Origin: Myxococcota bacterium
Lineage (GTDB): Bacteria; Myxococcota_A; Polyangia; JAAYKL01
Assembly: GCA_028278265.1 (NCBI GenBank)
Contig: JANQET010000197.1
Coordinates: 27,309 to 91,308, forward strand
Direction of reading: 5' to 3'
Length of the DNA stretch: 64,000 nt
Positions 51,411-62,164 of the stretch are shown in pieces. Position numbers and translations under genes: made by a program. Position 1 is the first letter of the stretch, and each line of letters starts with the position of its first letter. Under the pieces are notes generated by a model. It was given only the letters and a program-made list of their open reading frames with translations. It was not told the DNA's origin and did no database searches.

Positions 51411-52244
51411 CTAAAAATCCTTCTTTTCGAAAAGCCACGCTCCAAAGGCGAGCACCGCGGCGGCAAAAACGCTCGAACCAGCCACCAGACGTGCCATTTC
51501 ACCGGGATCGATCGGCGCGGACGCTGCCGAGTGGCCGGCGATTTGGGCCAGACTCGAGATCTTGGGCAATGGCGCCATCAACAGCTCGAATGCCGTTCTG
51601 CCGATACCCGGCTCCCACAGGGCGAGGAGGTTCTCTCGATAGCCCGCAACGATGCCCGCAGTCACCAGCGAGATTCCCACCAATCCGCAAAACGGCGCGC
51701 TGCGCACGATCAGGGAGGAGACGAGCATCGAGGCGTAGATCGGTGCAAACGAAATCGCCGCCAACCACCCGGCGGATATCATGCCCCAATTCCAATAACC
51801 GGTTTTCACGCCGAGGATCAGTACCAAGCCGATGGTACCGTACATCGCAATGACACTCGAGATGGTCACCACACCCAGGTAGGTGCCGAGCAGAAGCTCG
51901 ATCCGGCGCACGGGCAGTGAGAGCAAATGCTCGATGCGGCCCGGAGCGAGCATGCTGGGGCCGAAGCCGGAACAGCCGAACACGCCGGTCACCATGACGA
52001 TGTAGTAGACCGCGTAGGCCCCGACTTGAAAGACCGGGCGCAGCGCGATGTCGATCGATTTGATATCGCTGTCGAGTATTTGGCCAAACAACCGCGATGC
52101 GGCGAGGGCGCCGTCGACCACATCGAGCCTCAAGGCCAGTCCCACAATGGCCAGGGCGATCGTGGTGGAGAGCGCCAGGGCCAAGAACCATTTTCGCGCG
52201 ATGGCCTCTCGGATCACATCCATGTACACCACGAGGACGGTCAT
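51411..52244 (-). CDS. ABC transporter permease (ABC-2-like)
   Basis: Multiple TM segments; adjacent to and overlapping the ATPase gene; GRIEHLLSLPVRRIELLLGTYLG. Confidence 0.8.
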   Translation of the reverse strand: MTVLVVYMDVIREAIARKWFLALALSTTIALAIVGLALRLDVVDGALAASRLFGQILDSDIKSIDIALRPVFQVGAYAVYYIVMVTGVFGCSGFGPSMLAPGRIEHLLSLPVRRIELLLGTYLGVVTISSVIAMYGTIGLVLILGVKTGYWNWGMISAGWLAAISFAPIYASMLVSSLIVRSAPFCGLVGISLVTAGIVAGYRENLLALWEPGIGRTAFELLMAPLPKISSLAQIAGHSAASAPIDPGEMARLVAGSSVFAAAVLAFGAWLFEKKDF

Positions 52245-53155
52245 TGCTTCGCCCCGTTGACCACGTCGGACAGCACCTCCTCCAACTCTTTTTGTTCGGG
52301 CCGCAGCTCGATGAAACAGACGTTCGCCCGGCGCAATTGATCGAGCCGCGCCATCAGCGCTTCACCGTCGGACGCCTGGCAGATCCATTCACCGGGTTGC
52401 TCTCCGGACGCGAATCCCAGCTGTTTCATCTCTTCGGTATCAAGGGATTGCTCCACCACCAGCTTGTATCGGTCTTTGGTGCCGCAGAGCTCGTCCAAGG
52501 TTCCGCTGCGCACGATTTTTCCCGAGGCGATGATGCCGACGCGATCGCACACCCGCTCGGTCTCAGAGAGCAGGTGTGAATTGAGAAACACCGTCGCCCC
52601 GCGGGACCGCTCTTCGAGAAGGATGCGTCTGATTTCCGCACGTCCCAAAGGATCGATGCCGTCGGTGGGTTCGTCGAGCACCAGCAGCTCGGGCGCGCCG
52701 ATCAACGCCGCGGCCATGCCCAAGCGTTGTCGCATGCCCTTGGAGAAGCCGCCCAGTTTTGTCGACCGTTCACTGGCCAGACCCACCCGTTCGAGCTGGT
52801 GCATCGCGTGCTGGGCGGGATTGTCCAGCCGTTTGATTCGCGCCACGCTCATCAGGAATTGTAGCGGCGTCATCACTCGCGGAAGGTGAAGGCGCTCGGG
52901 GAGGTAGCCGATTTTTTTTCGAATGGCCGGCGCTTCGGGGGATCCGCCCAGCACCCCGATCGCGCCCGAGTCCGGCCGCAGCACCGCCAACAGTGCCTTG
53001 ATGAAAGTGGTCTTGCCCGCTCCGTTCAATCCGATCAAGCCGAAGATCATGCCCGCGGGAACCGCCAGATCCACTCCGCAAAGTGCCATGCGGGGCCGCC
53101 GTCCCAGAAATCCGGCAAATGTTTTCACCACACCGGTGGCTTCGATGGCGTTCAT
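52241..53155 (-). CDS. ABC transporter ATP-binding protein
   Basis: Walker A LNGAGKTTF; signature GGFSKGMRQRLGMAAALIGAPELLVLDEPTDGIDP. Confidence 0.96.
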   Translation of the reverse strand: MNAIEATGVVKTFAGFLGRRPRMALCGVDLAVPAGMIFGLIGLNGAGKTTFIKALLAVLRPDSGAIGVLGGSPEAPAIRKKIGYLPERLHLPRVMTPLQFLMSVARIKRLDNPAQHAMHQLERVGLASERSTKLGGFSKGMRQRLGMAAALIGAPELLVLDEPTDGIDPLGRAEIRRILLEERSRGATVFLNSHLLSETERVCDRVGIIASGKIVRSGTLDELCGTKDRYKLVVEQSLDTEEMKQLGFASGEQPGEWICQASDGEALMARLDQLRRANVCFIELRPEQKELEEVLSDVVNGAKQ

Positions 53156-53279
53156 TGAACTGAGAGTAGTCGATTTGTCACGGCTTGGCTACCGCCGCCA
53201 ATGGGGTATAATGGGCCCAATTTTCTCGAGTTGATTGTCAGTAGGACGAAGCGGGGTGAAGGGAGCCAATGTTTTGAAT

Positions 53280-56117
53280 ATGCCAATTCAGCTGGGGTAC
53301 CTGCGAGCGATTTGCGCTATGGCGTGTCTGCTTCACCTGTGGGCGGGTGACGCCGTCGCGCAGGATCAAGAACCCACAGCGGAGCACCCCCTTGACGGTG
53401 ATCAGTCAATTCGGGCAGAAGATCCCCCTGTCTCCCAATGGAGCCAAGCGGCCTGCCTGCGAGAGGTCAATCGGCTAGTCATCGAGGCCGATGAGATCAG
53501 CATGTCCGGCGCCGCCACCGCGGATGAGCTGCTCCGGAAATTGCCCTATGTGACGTTCCAAGGGGAAACCAAACAGAACAACGACGGGGGACAGGGGCTC
53601 GCGCGAATTGACCTGAGAAACCTGGGAACCTATCGAACCCTGGTATTGATCAACGGCAGGCGAATGATCAGCGCCTTTGGCAGCGGGGTGGATCTCAACA
53701 CCATTCCGATAGGGGTGATCGACCGCGTCGAGATCACGCTGGAGAGTGCGTCGATCCGTTACGGTTCCTCTGCAATGGCCGGCGTGGTCAACTTCGTCAT
53801 CGGGAAGGACCATCAGGGATTCAGCGCAGCGCTGCAAGGGGGTGTCACCACCCACGGAGACGGCGAAAATGTGTTGGCCTCTGCCACGCTGGGGGGAACA
53901 CACGATCACGGTCACGCGGTTGTTCATCTGAGTTATTACAGGAGAAACGACATCCGGGAGAGAGATCGTGAGTGGGCCCAGCCACCGGTGGCATGGGAGT
54001 ATTATGACGATATTGACGGGGACGGAATGGTCGATCGAGCCCCGTTTAGGAGAATGTACGGCAGCGGGTACACCCCCGGGGGACGGTTGTTTTCTTATTC
54101 CAACGCTTTCCCGTCAATGCATTTGAATCCGGATGGCTCCTTTACACCGTTCAGCAATGGAATGGAGCCGGGAAATCCCTACGGGCACCGCTACAACTAC
54201 GGCCGCGACCATTGGCTGGTGGGGCGAATGGACCGGGTGTCCGTCACCGCGCTGGGCGATTACGCTCTTACTGATTGGGTCACAGCGTATGCTGAGGGAG
54301 ACATCACCTTTCTCAATAATCTGAATCAAATCTCCCCCCAACCGGTGGGACTGAGCTCGATATACCAACCAGCAGGGCCGCTCGAACTTCCGCTCACCAA
54401 CCCCTACATACCCGACAGCCTGACTGAGTTGGAAGCGGAGGGGGATGTGGGCTATTTTGGGATGTCCCGGCGAATGTCCGAGGTGGGACGGCGGGTTTAC
54501 GAAAACAATAGGATGACGTTCCGGACGGTAGTCGGCCTGCGCGGAAATTGGGGGGAGAATTTTTATTGGGACAGCTATCTGAACTACAGCAAGATGTTCA
54601 ACGCCGGCACCTTGCACAACGCGGTGAATCTGACGAACCTGTACACGGCGTTGGATCCGGATCTGTGTGCTGAAGATGTGTTGTGTCCTGGGATTGCCAA
54701 TCTGGTGGGAGCCGGCAATCTGCAAGATGACGTGGCGGCTTACATTCGATTCAAACAGCAGCATCAAGCGATGCGGGAGATGGTCCAAACCGGGCTCTCG
54801 GTGACGGGCAGACTGTTTCGACTTCCGGGAGGGTACATGAGCACGGCTGTCGGTGGTGAGCTTCGCTGGCAGCGGGGGCATTTTCTACCGGACGACCGGG
54901 TGGTGACCGGCGAAGCTGCACAACCGATCGTTGCGCCATATGCCGGTGATTTCACTGTCCAAGCGGGGTTCGCGGAGCTGGTGTTTCCCTTTCTCGCCGA
55001 CCTGCCCGGAGTGAAACTGCTGAGCCTCGACCTGGCCGCGCGGCTCACTAATTTCAGCACCTTCGGCAGTCAGTTCGACTACCGGATCGGCCTCGCCTGG
55101 AAGCCCATAACCGCGATTGCCCTGCGGGGCAGCTACACCACGGCTTTTCGCGCACCGGGAATTTCAGATCTCTACAGTGGCAAAGGCCGGACGATTCGAT
55201 TGGTTCACGATCCCTGTAATTACTGGGAGGACTCGACCGATACCACCCTGCGTGAAAACTGTCGACATGATGGTGTCCCCGGGGAATGGGTTCAAGGGCC
55301 CGTGGCGATCATCACCGATGTTGGTGCCAATCCGAACCTGGGTGCGGAAACCTCCTCCCAATTCTCTCTCGGTACGACGATCAGACCCGGATTTGTCCCG
55401 CCGAGGTTCGGTGTTCTCTCTTTGCGGTTCAACTACTTTGAGATTGATGTGACCAATGGTTTTGGGGAGTTGGATGCCCAGACCATTGTCAACAAGTGTT
55501 ATCTCAGCTCGAACAAGAGCCATCAGTACTGTCAATACATCGGCGCCCGATCCCCCGGCAGCGACATCAGCAAAATTAATCTGATCACCGACAACGTCAT
55601 GGAGACCCAAAGCAGTGGGCTCGACTTCTCCATTGACTACGGGCTTCCCATTTCGCCAAAGCTCCGCGCTGAGGTGACCTTTTTCGGTAGTGTGTTGCTC
55701 GAGCTGCAACAGACGGATACGGTCGCGGAAATCACCGACGATCTTCTCGGTACGGTCAATGGCTCGTTTGCAGGGGCGATTCCCAAGTTTCGCTGTTTGG
55801 CAGATGTGGCGCTCAACGGCGCGATCTGGCGCGTCTCCAACCGGTTGCGATACACAGGACCTGTGGAAGTCTTTCAGTGGGACGCCGGGACACCCAACGA
55901 TTGGACCGATGACCTGCCGACCCGCGATATCGATGGCATCGCGTACTGGGACATTGCCGCGTCCCTCATTTGGCAGGGTCTCGATTTTGTCGTTGGAATT
56001 GACAATATTATCGATTCGTCGCCCCCCTACATCCCGGGATCGACGGCCAACTCCAATGCCCAGAGCTATGATTTCATGGGGCGGTACATCTATGGAAAAA
56101 TCGGCACACGGTTTTAG
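53280..56117 (+). CDS. TonB-dependent outer membrane receptor
   Basis: Plug ATADELLRKLPYVTFQGE...RIDLRNLGTYRTLVLINGRRM...VIDRVEITLESASIRYGSSAMAGVVNFVIGKD; C-terminal YDFMGRYIYGKIGTRF. Confidence 0.93.
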   Translation: MPIQLGYLRAICAMACLLHLWAGDAVAQDQEPTAEHPLDGDQSIRAEDPPVSQWSQAACLREVNRLVIEADEISMSGAATADELLRKLPYVTFQGETKQNNDGGQGLARIDLRNLGTYRTLVLINGRRMISAFGSGVDLNTIPIGVIDRVEITLESASIRYGSSAMAGVVNFVIGKDHQGFSAALQGGVTTHGDGENVLASATLGGTHDHGHAVVHLSYYRRNDIRERDREWAQPPVAWEYYDDIDGDGMVDRAPFRRMYGSGYTPGGRLFSYSNAFPSMHLNPDGSFTPFSNGMEPGNPYGHRYNYGRDHWLVGRMDRVSVTALGDYALTDWVTAYAEGDITFLNNLNQISPQPVGLSSIYQPAGPLELPLTNPYIPDSLTELEAEGDVGYFGMSRRMSEVGRRVYENNRMTFRTVVGLRGNWGENFYWDSYLNYSKMFNAGTLHNAVNLTNLYTALDPDLCAEDVLCPGIANLVGAGNLQDDVAAYIRFKQQHQAMREMVQTGLSVTGRLFRLPGGYMSTAVGGELRWQRGHFLPDDRVVTGEAAQPIVAPYAGDFTVQAGFAELVFPFLADLPGVKLLSLDLAARLTNFSTFGSQFDYRIGLAWKPITAIALRGSYTTAFRAPGISDLYSGKGRTIRLVHDPCNYWEDSTDTTLRENCRHDGVPGEWVQGPVAIITDVGANPNLGAETSSQFSLGTTIRPGFVPPRFGVLSLRFNYFEIDVTNGFGELDAQTIVNKCYLSSNKSHQYCQYIGARSPGSDISKINLITDNVMETQSSGLDFSIDYGLPISPKLRAEVTFFGSVLLELQQTDTVAEITDDLLGTVNGSFAGAIPKFRCLADVALNGAIWRVSNRLRYTGPVEVFQWDAGTPNDWTDDLPTRDIDGIAYWDIAASLIWQGLDFVVGIDNIIDSSPPYIPGSTANSNAQSYDFMGRYIYGKIGTRF

Positions 56118-57179
56118 CCCCAAGACAAGCCTCTGTCGTGTGGTGGTTTTTTTGGCAGCGCTCATCGGGGTGGGCTGTGGGCCCAAGCCGTCGGGGTTGC
56201 CGCCGTCGGAGTGGGTATTGCCGCCGTTGGCAAATCAGCAACCAGCGGTCGACGCAGAAACAGTTGACCGGGAATCGCCCCCCCAGCCGACCCGGCCACC
56301 GGCCGAACCCGTACTGGCCGATCAGCTGCGCCAACGGGTGACAGTGCTGGTCGAGGAGATTGGCGAGCGCAATATCAGCCGGGCGTTTGCCGGGCTGCAA
56401 AAATCGGCGAACTACATTGAACGCTCTTTTAAGGATATGGGATTCAAACCGGTAAATCATCAGTACACCTGTGACGGCCACCAGGTGCGCAATATCGTAG
56501 CCACACTCGAGGGGAGCGCACAGGCGGACGAGATTGTGGTCATCGGGGCGCACTACGACTCAGCCATCGGCACCCCGGGCGCCAACGACAATGCCAGCGG
56601 TGTGGCTGCCCTGCTCGAACTGGCCCGGCTGATGAAAGACGACCGGCCCCGGCGCACCCTGCGGTTTGTCGCATTTGTCAATGAGGAACGCCCTACTTTC
56701 ACACCGACCACATGGGGAGCTTGCGCTACGCGCGCCATTGTCGGTCGAACAAAGACAACATCATCGCCATGCTCTCCTTGGACATGATCGGCTACTTTTC
56801 GGACGAATCGGGGAGCCAGCGCTATCCGGCGCAGCTTCGCGACAACTATCCCGACCAGGGGAATTTCATCGCTTTTGTCGGCAATCTCGAGTCGAAGAAT
56901 TTTGTTCGGCAGTGCGCGATTCTCTTTCGCGTCGCCGTTTCTCTCCCCTGTCAGGAGGCGGTCTTCCCGTCGTCAGTGAAGGGAGTGGACTGGTCTGACC
57001 ACTGGTCGTTCTGGCAGGAGGGGTACCCCGCGTTGATGGTCACCGACACCGCCCTTTACCGATATCCCCACTACCACCGCGCTGAGGATACACCGGACAA
57101 GATCGACTATCAGCGAACCGCACAAGTGGTGGAGGGCATGCGGGGGTTGTTGCGCGCATTGACGATCGCCGGAGGTTGA
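56092..57179 (+). pseudogene. M28-family peptidase lipoprotein with a frameshift near 56690
   Basis: IGVGCGPKP lipobox; EIVVIGAHYDSAIGTPGANDNASGVAALLELARLM...RFVAFVNEE, then a frame change to PYFHTDHMGSLRYARHCRSNKDNIIAMLSLDMIGYFSD. Confidence 0.8.
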
Positions 57180-57236
57180 CCCCCGGTCGGCATCATTGAG
57201 ATTGACTGGGCGACGAGAAGGTGGTTTAGTCCGCCC

Positions 57237-57587
57237 ATGTCTGAGAACGTTCTATGGCTTTTAAAAGGACAGCGGGATGCGCCGGGATGGCACCAATTGG
57301 AGCGGGATTCCAAGGCGGATCGGGTGGAATTGGTTATTTTCGATCGAGCGGCCTGGGCGCTGATCTATGCGACCGAGTCGCCGGATCAGTACCCGGGGTT
57401 GGCGCCCACCGAGCCGCCTGATGGGTTGTATGTCAGCGAGCAGGGTCAGCCGATCTGCGTGGTGGATCGCAAGGAGGTGCCCGGTCTGAATCACCTGCTC
57501 CGAGCCTTGGGCGAAGAGGCCATGGCCCTGGCCGAGAAGACGGGTGACCCGGTGGTCGCCCTCCAGCGATTGGGTCGAGCTTTCTGA
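57237..57587 (+). CDS. hypothetical protein
   Basis: 116-aa ORF following the M28 gene. Confidence 0.5.
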   Translation: MSENVLWLLKGQRDAPGWHQLERDSKADRVELVIFDRAAWALIYATESPDQYPGLAPTEPPDGLYVSEQGQPICVVDRKEVPGLNHLLRALGEEAMALAEKTGDPVVALQRLGRAF

Positions 57588-57866
57588 GTCATCCCATTTT
57601 TCTCCTGCTTTCCCTGCTTTCCGTGATTGCACCGTCCGTTAATCCGTCGACGTTTGCCGATATTACCGCAATGGTGACAAGCTGCCGATGCAATGGCCTA
57701 ATATGTCATTTGATCGATGCGCAAGGCCGTATCAACCATTGACGACGCCATTGCAAAATGGTCTGATCGAAACGGTTTAATGAATTAACCTTTGGCCAAT
57801 CGGTTGGGCGGCCGCTCCACTCCGAGCCAGCGCGGGTGGGGGAAAACATGTCACAAGGAGCAGACG

Positions 57867-58850
57867 ATGCAGATTAATTGGGCAAACAGAATGATTGGAA
57901 TCATTTGGATGATCACCATGGCAGCATGGCTCACGGTGGGTTGTGAATCGGAGCAACCGTCAGAGGTCGGGTCGATTCAGGTGCCGTTGACCGGTGAGGG
58001 GGACAGCGGAGCCCTCTATCGCCTGCGCCACGGCGCTTTCAGGGTGCGGGGGGCCGAGAATGCGACCCTGCTGACCGAGAACCATCTCGGCGAGTCTGCC
58101 ATCGCCCGCGAGCTCTCCGAGGGAGCGTATATCGTCAATTTGCTGCCGGGTTGGCGGCTGGAGAAAGAGGTCGGCGGGATTTTCGAGCCCATCGATGCGG
58201 TGCTCGTCTCCGATAACCCCCAGGGATTTTCAATCGAGGATCAGCTCATCACGACCGTCGTGTTTCGCTTCAAAGCCGGAGAGGACGTCGTGGATCTGGG
58301 CAACGGCATACTGGAAATCGTCATTTCGGTTGATGATGACGACTGCACACCGCCGACCTGGAGCGAGGAAACCGATCAGGTGTTGGAGGATGGGGCGATC
58401 GTACCCAACTGGTCGTTGGACGGGTACGTGGACGTCGATGGTGACGGCGTGGTCGAAGAGACCGCAGCCACCTTCTCCCTTGAAGATAAATTGTGCTCAG
58501 GTGTTCACCGGTTGGTCTTCACCCATTGCGACCTGACCTGCGCCCCCTGTGAGGATTTTCTGACCGAGCTGGCGACAGTGGAAGAAGGGATCAACGCGGC
58601 CGGCGGTGCGATCCTCGCGGTGGTGACCAACGGCTGGGACGATATGCCCGTCGGCGAGGCCCAGACCTATCTCAACACCTACGGCATCGAAGGCAGGTAC
58701 ATCTCGGGCGAGCTGCCCGACTTTCGTTCGGAATTCGTCCCGCTGATCACCGTCATCGATCTCACCACCGCACAAGTGCTCCGAGCCAACGATGTGGGCA
58801 CACACCTCACCGCCGAAGATATCCTCGATATCGTCGAGAATGGTCTCTAG
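57867..58850 (+). CDS. thioredoxin-like lipoprotein with CAPC motif (Cys paralog)
   Basis: Lipobox WLTVGCESE; SGVHRLVFTHCDLT-CAPC-EDFLTELATVEEG...EFVPLITVIDLTTAQVLRANDVG. Confidence 0.85.
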   Translation: MQINWANRMIGIIWMITMAAWLTVGCESEQPSEVGSIQVPLTGEGDSGALYRLRHGAFRVRGAENATLLTENHLGESAIARELSEGAYIVNLLPGWRLEKEVGGIFEPIDAVLVSDNPQGFSIEDQLITTVVFRFKAGEDVVDLGNGILEIVISVDDDDCTPPTWSEETDQVLEDGAIVPNWSLDGYVDVDGDGVVEETAATFSLEDKLCSGVHRLVFTHCDLTCAPCEDFLTELATVEEGINAAGGAILAVVTNGWDDMPVGEAQTYLNTYGIEGRYISGELPDFRSEFVPLITVIDLTTAQVLRANDVGTHLTAEDILDIVENGL

Positions 58851-58892
58851 CGCTGAGCATTCCTGAACAATCGACCTTTTGACCTTTTTCAC

Positions 58893-59591
58893 TCACCGAC
58901 CCGAGCCCGCGGCGTTCAGCGCTGAAGGGGTCTGACAACCCACAATTGCCGGGGCTTCCCGGATGAGCGAATCGTCCTCGAGGGCGGCCACCATGAACAG
59001 GGCGAAGTCGATGCGATGGGTGAGGTTGCTCGCCAGGATCGGATCCCCCACATGCCGGCTCCAAACGGGCAGGCCCTGGCTCTCCCCCTCTTTGAGGTCG
59101 CTCCCGCGCACCACGGTCCAGCGGGTGTCGCTGGCAAAGATACGGCGACACGCCTCCACCTGGTCGCGAATATCCGCCATTCGCGTGGCCCGCCCGATCC
59201 AGCCGAACACCTTTTCGAACAGTTTGAGCTGCCACGAGTACACGTCTTTCCCGTCCAGGGAAATATGCCAACCGCAGGAGAAGATCAGACGGGCATCGGG
59301 TCGAGCGAAGTCCATCACCGCCTGGGCCGTGCCCGTGGCATAGTGCTGCATACCCCAGGGAACCAGCACGGTGAGCACCCCATCACATCCGGCCACCGCC
59401 TTCTCGATGACCGCACGATCGTTGGTCGAACCGGAAACGATCGTCATCCGTCCCTTGAATCCGTCGAGTTTGGGCACGCTCTTTTCCCGGCAAACCCCCA
59501 CCACCTCATACTCTCGGTCCAGCGCATGCTGTACCATGTACCGGCCGAGCTTGCCGGAAGCGCCGACAATACAGACTTTTTTATTTGCCAT
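58893..59591 (-). CDS. NAD(P)-binding (NmrA/SDR-like) protein
   Basis: MANKKVCIVGASGKLGRYMVQHALDREYEVVGVCREKS. Confidence 0.85.
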   Translation of the reverse strand: MANKKVCIVGASGKLGRYMVQHALDREYEVVGVCREKSVPKLDGFKGRMTIVSGSTNDRAVIEKAVAGCDGVLTVLVPWGMQHYATGTAQAVMDFARPDARLIFSCGWHISLDGKDVYSWQLKLFEKVFGWIGRATRMADIRDQVEACRRIFASDTRWTVVRGSDLKEGESQGLPVWSRHVGDPILASNLTHRIDFALFMVAALEDDSLIREAPAIVGCQTPSALNAAGSGR

Positions 59592-59907
59592 CGGAATCCC
59601 TCCTGCCGAGTTCGGTCCCATCCCATGGAAACCGGTGCGGGTTGCCCCCTGCATCACGGTTAGAACAAATGGCCTTCGCACACCGTCTCAGCAGCGGGTA
59701 CACCAGTTCCATATCAGGAAAGCAATCGGAGGACACATCGAAATGTCCGCAATATCGCATTGTACGCTGACGGCCAAGGCCCGTCCATCCCAGCGAGCAC
59801 CGAGAAAAGTACGCCCCACATTGAAAACGGTGTGTTTTTATGGATGGTTTGAGCGAGATCAACGGGAAAAAAGTGCGTAAGAGCGCAAAACTCCCCCCAG
59901 TTTTCAA

Positions 59908-62079
59908 ATGAAAAACCACAAAGTTAAGAGATACGAGCTTGGTGCTCGAATATCACAGCTGGGAGAATCAGCTATGGGTTTAAGGCTATTGCCACTCATT
60001 TTTTTGATCCAAGTGGGTCCCGCGCTGGCCGGAACGATCACCCTCACTCACGAGCTGCCTTGCGACAATGTATCCGTTGTACGCACCGGTCAATTTGCGG
60101 ATTTCGGCGACCACAATATCTCAGCACTGCCTGGACAGCCCGCGCTACCGCTATTCACCGCTGCGTTCTTGTTGCCGCCAGACACTGAGATGAGCTCGAT
60201 TTCGGTTTCTGTGACCAATGTATCCGAAACTGTCCTGCCCGGTGAATTCGAAGTGCGCCCGGCCCTTCCCCCGTACACAGTGGACGGACCGGTGTGGCCC
60301 CCCGGCAGAACGATTCGCGACGGTAAAGACGTGGAAGTCTTTGCCACGAACGCGTTTCTCCCGAGCGACTACCTTCAGCGGGCCTCACCGAGTCAGAAGC
60401 GCGTGTACAAGCTGCTCAGAGTGACGGTAAATCTGGCCAAGTACAATCCGGTGTCAAAAAAGCTCGTGCTGATGACCCGCGGAAAACTGGTCATCAGCGC
60501 TGACGGTGAGTCAAAAGGAGACACGAGCTATCCGGTCCCAACAAATTTCAGAACCCTGATCAAGCCCCTGGTTGTCAATTACGATACCGTGAGCCCGATG
60601 TACGATGCGGCCTATTCATTTACCCGAGACACCACCTACGCGATCATGGCTGACGACGCATTCGTGGCCGGTTCGGCAGTGCTCGGGGAGTTCATTGAAT
60701 CAAAGGAGAAACGGGGCTACCAGGTTCAAGTGATTGGTCCGGACGACTGGGGCGGCGGCACCGGAGATGCGGCCGCAGACAACATCAGAGCCTATCTGCA
60801 ACAACACTACGAGTCGGAGACGATGGAGTTTGTGATGTTTCTCGGCGCGCCCAAACCGACCGATGGCACCGTGCCGATGAAGATGGCGGGGCAGGGGGCT
60901 ATCGGCGCGGCTCCCTCTGATTTCTACTACGAGCAGTTGACCGGATCCGTGGACACCGACCGTGACGCGGAGATTTCAGCGGGCAGAATTCCGGTGTACG
61001 ACGAGAACGGCATTGCCGTGGCCGACAAGATCCTCCAAAAGATCATCGCCTATGAAAACGCATCCCAAAACAATATCGGTTGGCGCACCGACTCCCTGTA
61101 TGCGGCAGTTCCCTACGACGATCAGACCCCGGGGTCATACCTGTTCGAAGCGATGCGAGAGAACCACATTGAGCCGAACGGGTGGCCGTTGTACCGCATT
61201 TACAGCGACAACCACGGCAATCCCGATGAGACAAACTGCACTCAACAAGCTGTCACCGATGCCTGGTCGGGCCGCGATTTCGGCGTGGTGATCTGGATGA
61301 CCCACGGGAGCGAAACCTCGGCAACCGGCATCATGACCTCTGAAGGCACGACTGAGCTGGGCAACGAGTACAACCCGATTGTCTTTATGGGCAGCTGCTT
61401 GAATTCCAATATCGAGACCGAAAACAACCTGGGATACGAGATGTTGAAGAATGCGGCCATCGCCACCATCGGAGGGACCAGACAAACGCTGTACCAGATC
61501 GGTCAACAGGAGTTCGAATCGAGCATTTCCAATCAAGGCTTGATGTACCAGTTCCAAGGAGCGCTCGTCGAGGAGCTGCCGGTCGGTCACGCGCTCAATC
61601 AAGCCAAGGGCGTGCCCGCTGATTCATCGACAGACATTCTGATGCGAAATATCTACTCGTTCATGGTCATGGGTTGTCCGGAAGTGAGTCTATCTTCCCA
61701 CTCGAACGGCGGTGGAGACAGCGATGCCGACTCTGACTCAGATTCCGACGCCGATGCTGACACTGACGCCGATAGTGACGGCGACACTGATTCGGACTCT
61801 GACGCAGACGCTGATGCCGATAGTGATAGCGACGCAGACGCGGACGCTGATGCCGATGGCGACGGCGATGGCGATTCGGACTCGGATGCTGATGCCGATG
61901 GTGATAGCGATTCGGATGCGGACGCGGACGCCGATGGTGATGGTGATTCAGACGACGATAGCGATGGTGATTCAGACGACGATAGCGATGGTGATGACGA
62001 AGCGGATAGTGATACGGGTTGCGGCTGTCGAACCACGGGTCGACCCACGAACCGAAACTTGGTCTCTTTCCTGATCTGA
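59908..62079 (+). CDS. C25 (gingipain-like) cysteine peptidase with C-terminal Asp/Ser/Ala-rich tail and MYXO-CTERM-like [10 protein letters not shown] ending
   Basis: [33 protein letters not shown]...[15 protein letters not shown]...[14 protein letters not shown]...; tail [24 protein letters not shown]. Confidence 0.8.
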   Translation: MKNHKVKRYELGARISQLGESAMGLRLLPLIFLIQVGPALAGTITLTHELPCDNVSVVRTGQFADFGDHNISALPGQPALPLFTAAFLLPPDTEMSSISVSVTNVSETVLPGEFEVRPALPPYTVDGPVWPPGRTIRDGKDVEVFATNAFLPSDYLQRASPSQKRVYKLLRVTVNLAKYNPVSKKLVLMTRGKLVISADGESKGDTSYPVPTNFRTLIKPLVVNYDTVSPMYDAAYSFTRDTTYAIMADDAFVAGSAVLGEFIESKEKRGYQVQVIGPDDWGGGTGDAAADNIRAYLQQHYESETMEFVMFLGAPKPTDGTVPMKMAGQGAIGAAPSDFYYEQLTGSVDTDRDAEISAGRIPVYDENGIAVADKILQKIIAYENASQNNIGWRTDSLYAAVPYDDQTPGSYLFEAMRENHIEPNGWPLYRIYSDNHGNPDETNCTQQAVTDAWSGRDFGVVIWMTHGSETSATGIMTSEGTTELGNEYNPIVFMGSCLNSNIETENNLGYEMLKNAAIATIGGTRQTLYQIGQQEFESSISNQGLMYQFQGALVEELPVGHALNQAKGVPADSSTDILMRNIYSFMVMGCPEVSLSSHSNGGGDSDADSDSDSDADADTDADSDGDTDSDSDADADADSDSDADADADADGDGDGDSDSDADADGDSDSDADADADGDGDSDDDSDGDSDDDSDGDDEADSDTGCGCRTTGRPTNRNLVSFLI

Positions 62080-62164
62080 CAGTGCGGGCGAAACAGCTCC
62101 ATCCGTAGCCACCATTGGGGTTGAAAACAGATGAGTGTTACGTCGTGTCCGTGTCAACGGGTTG

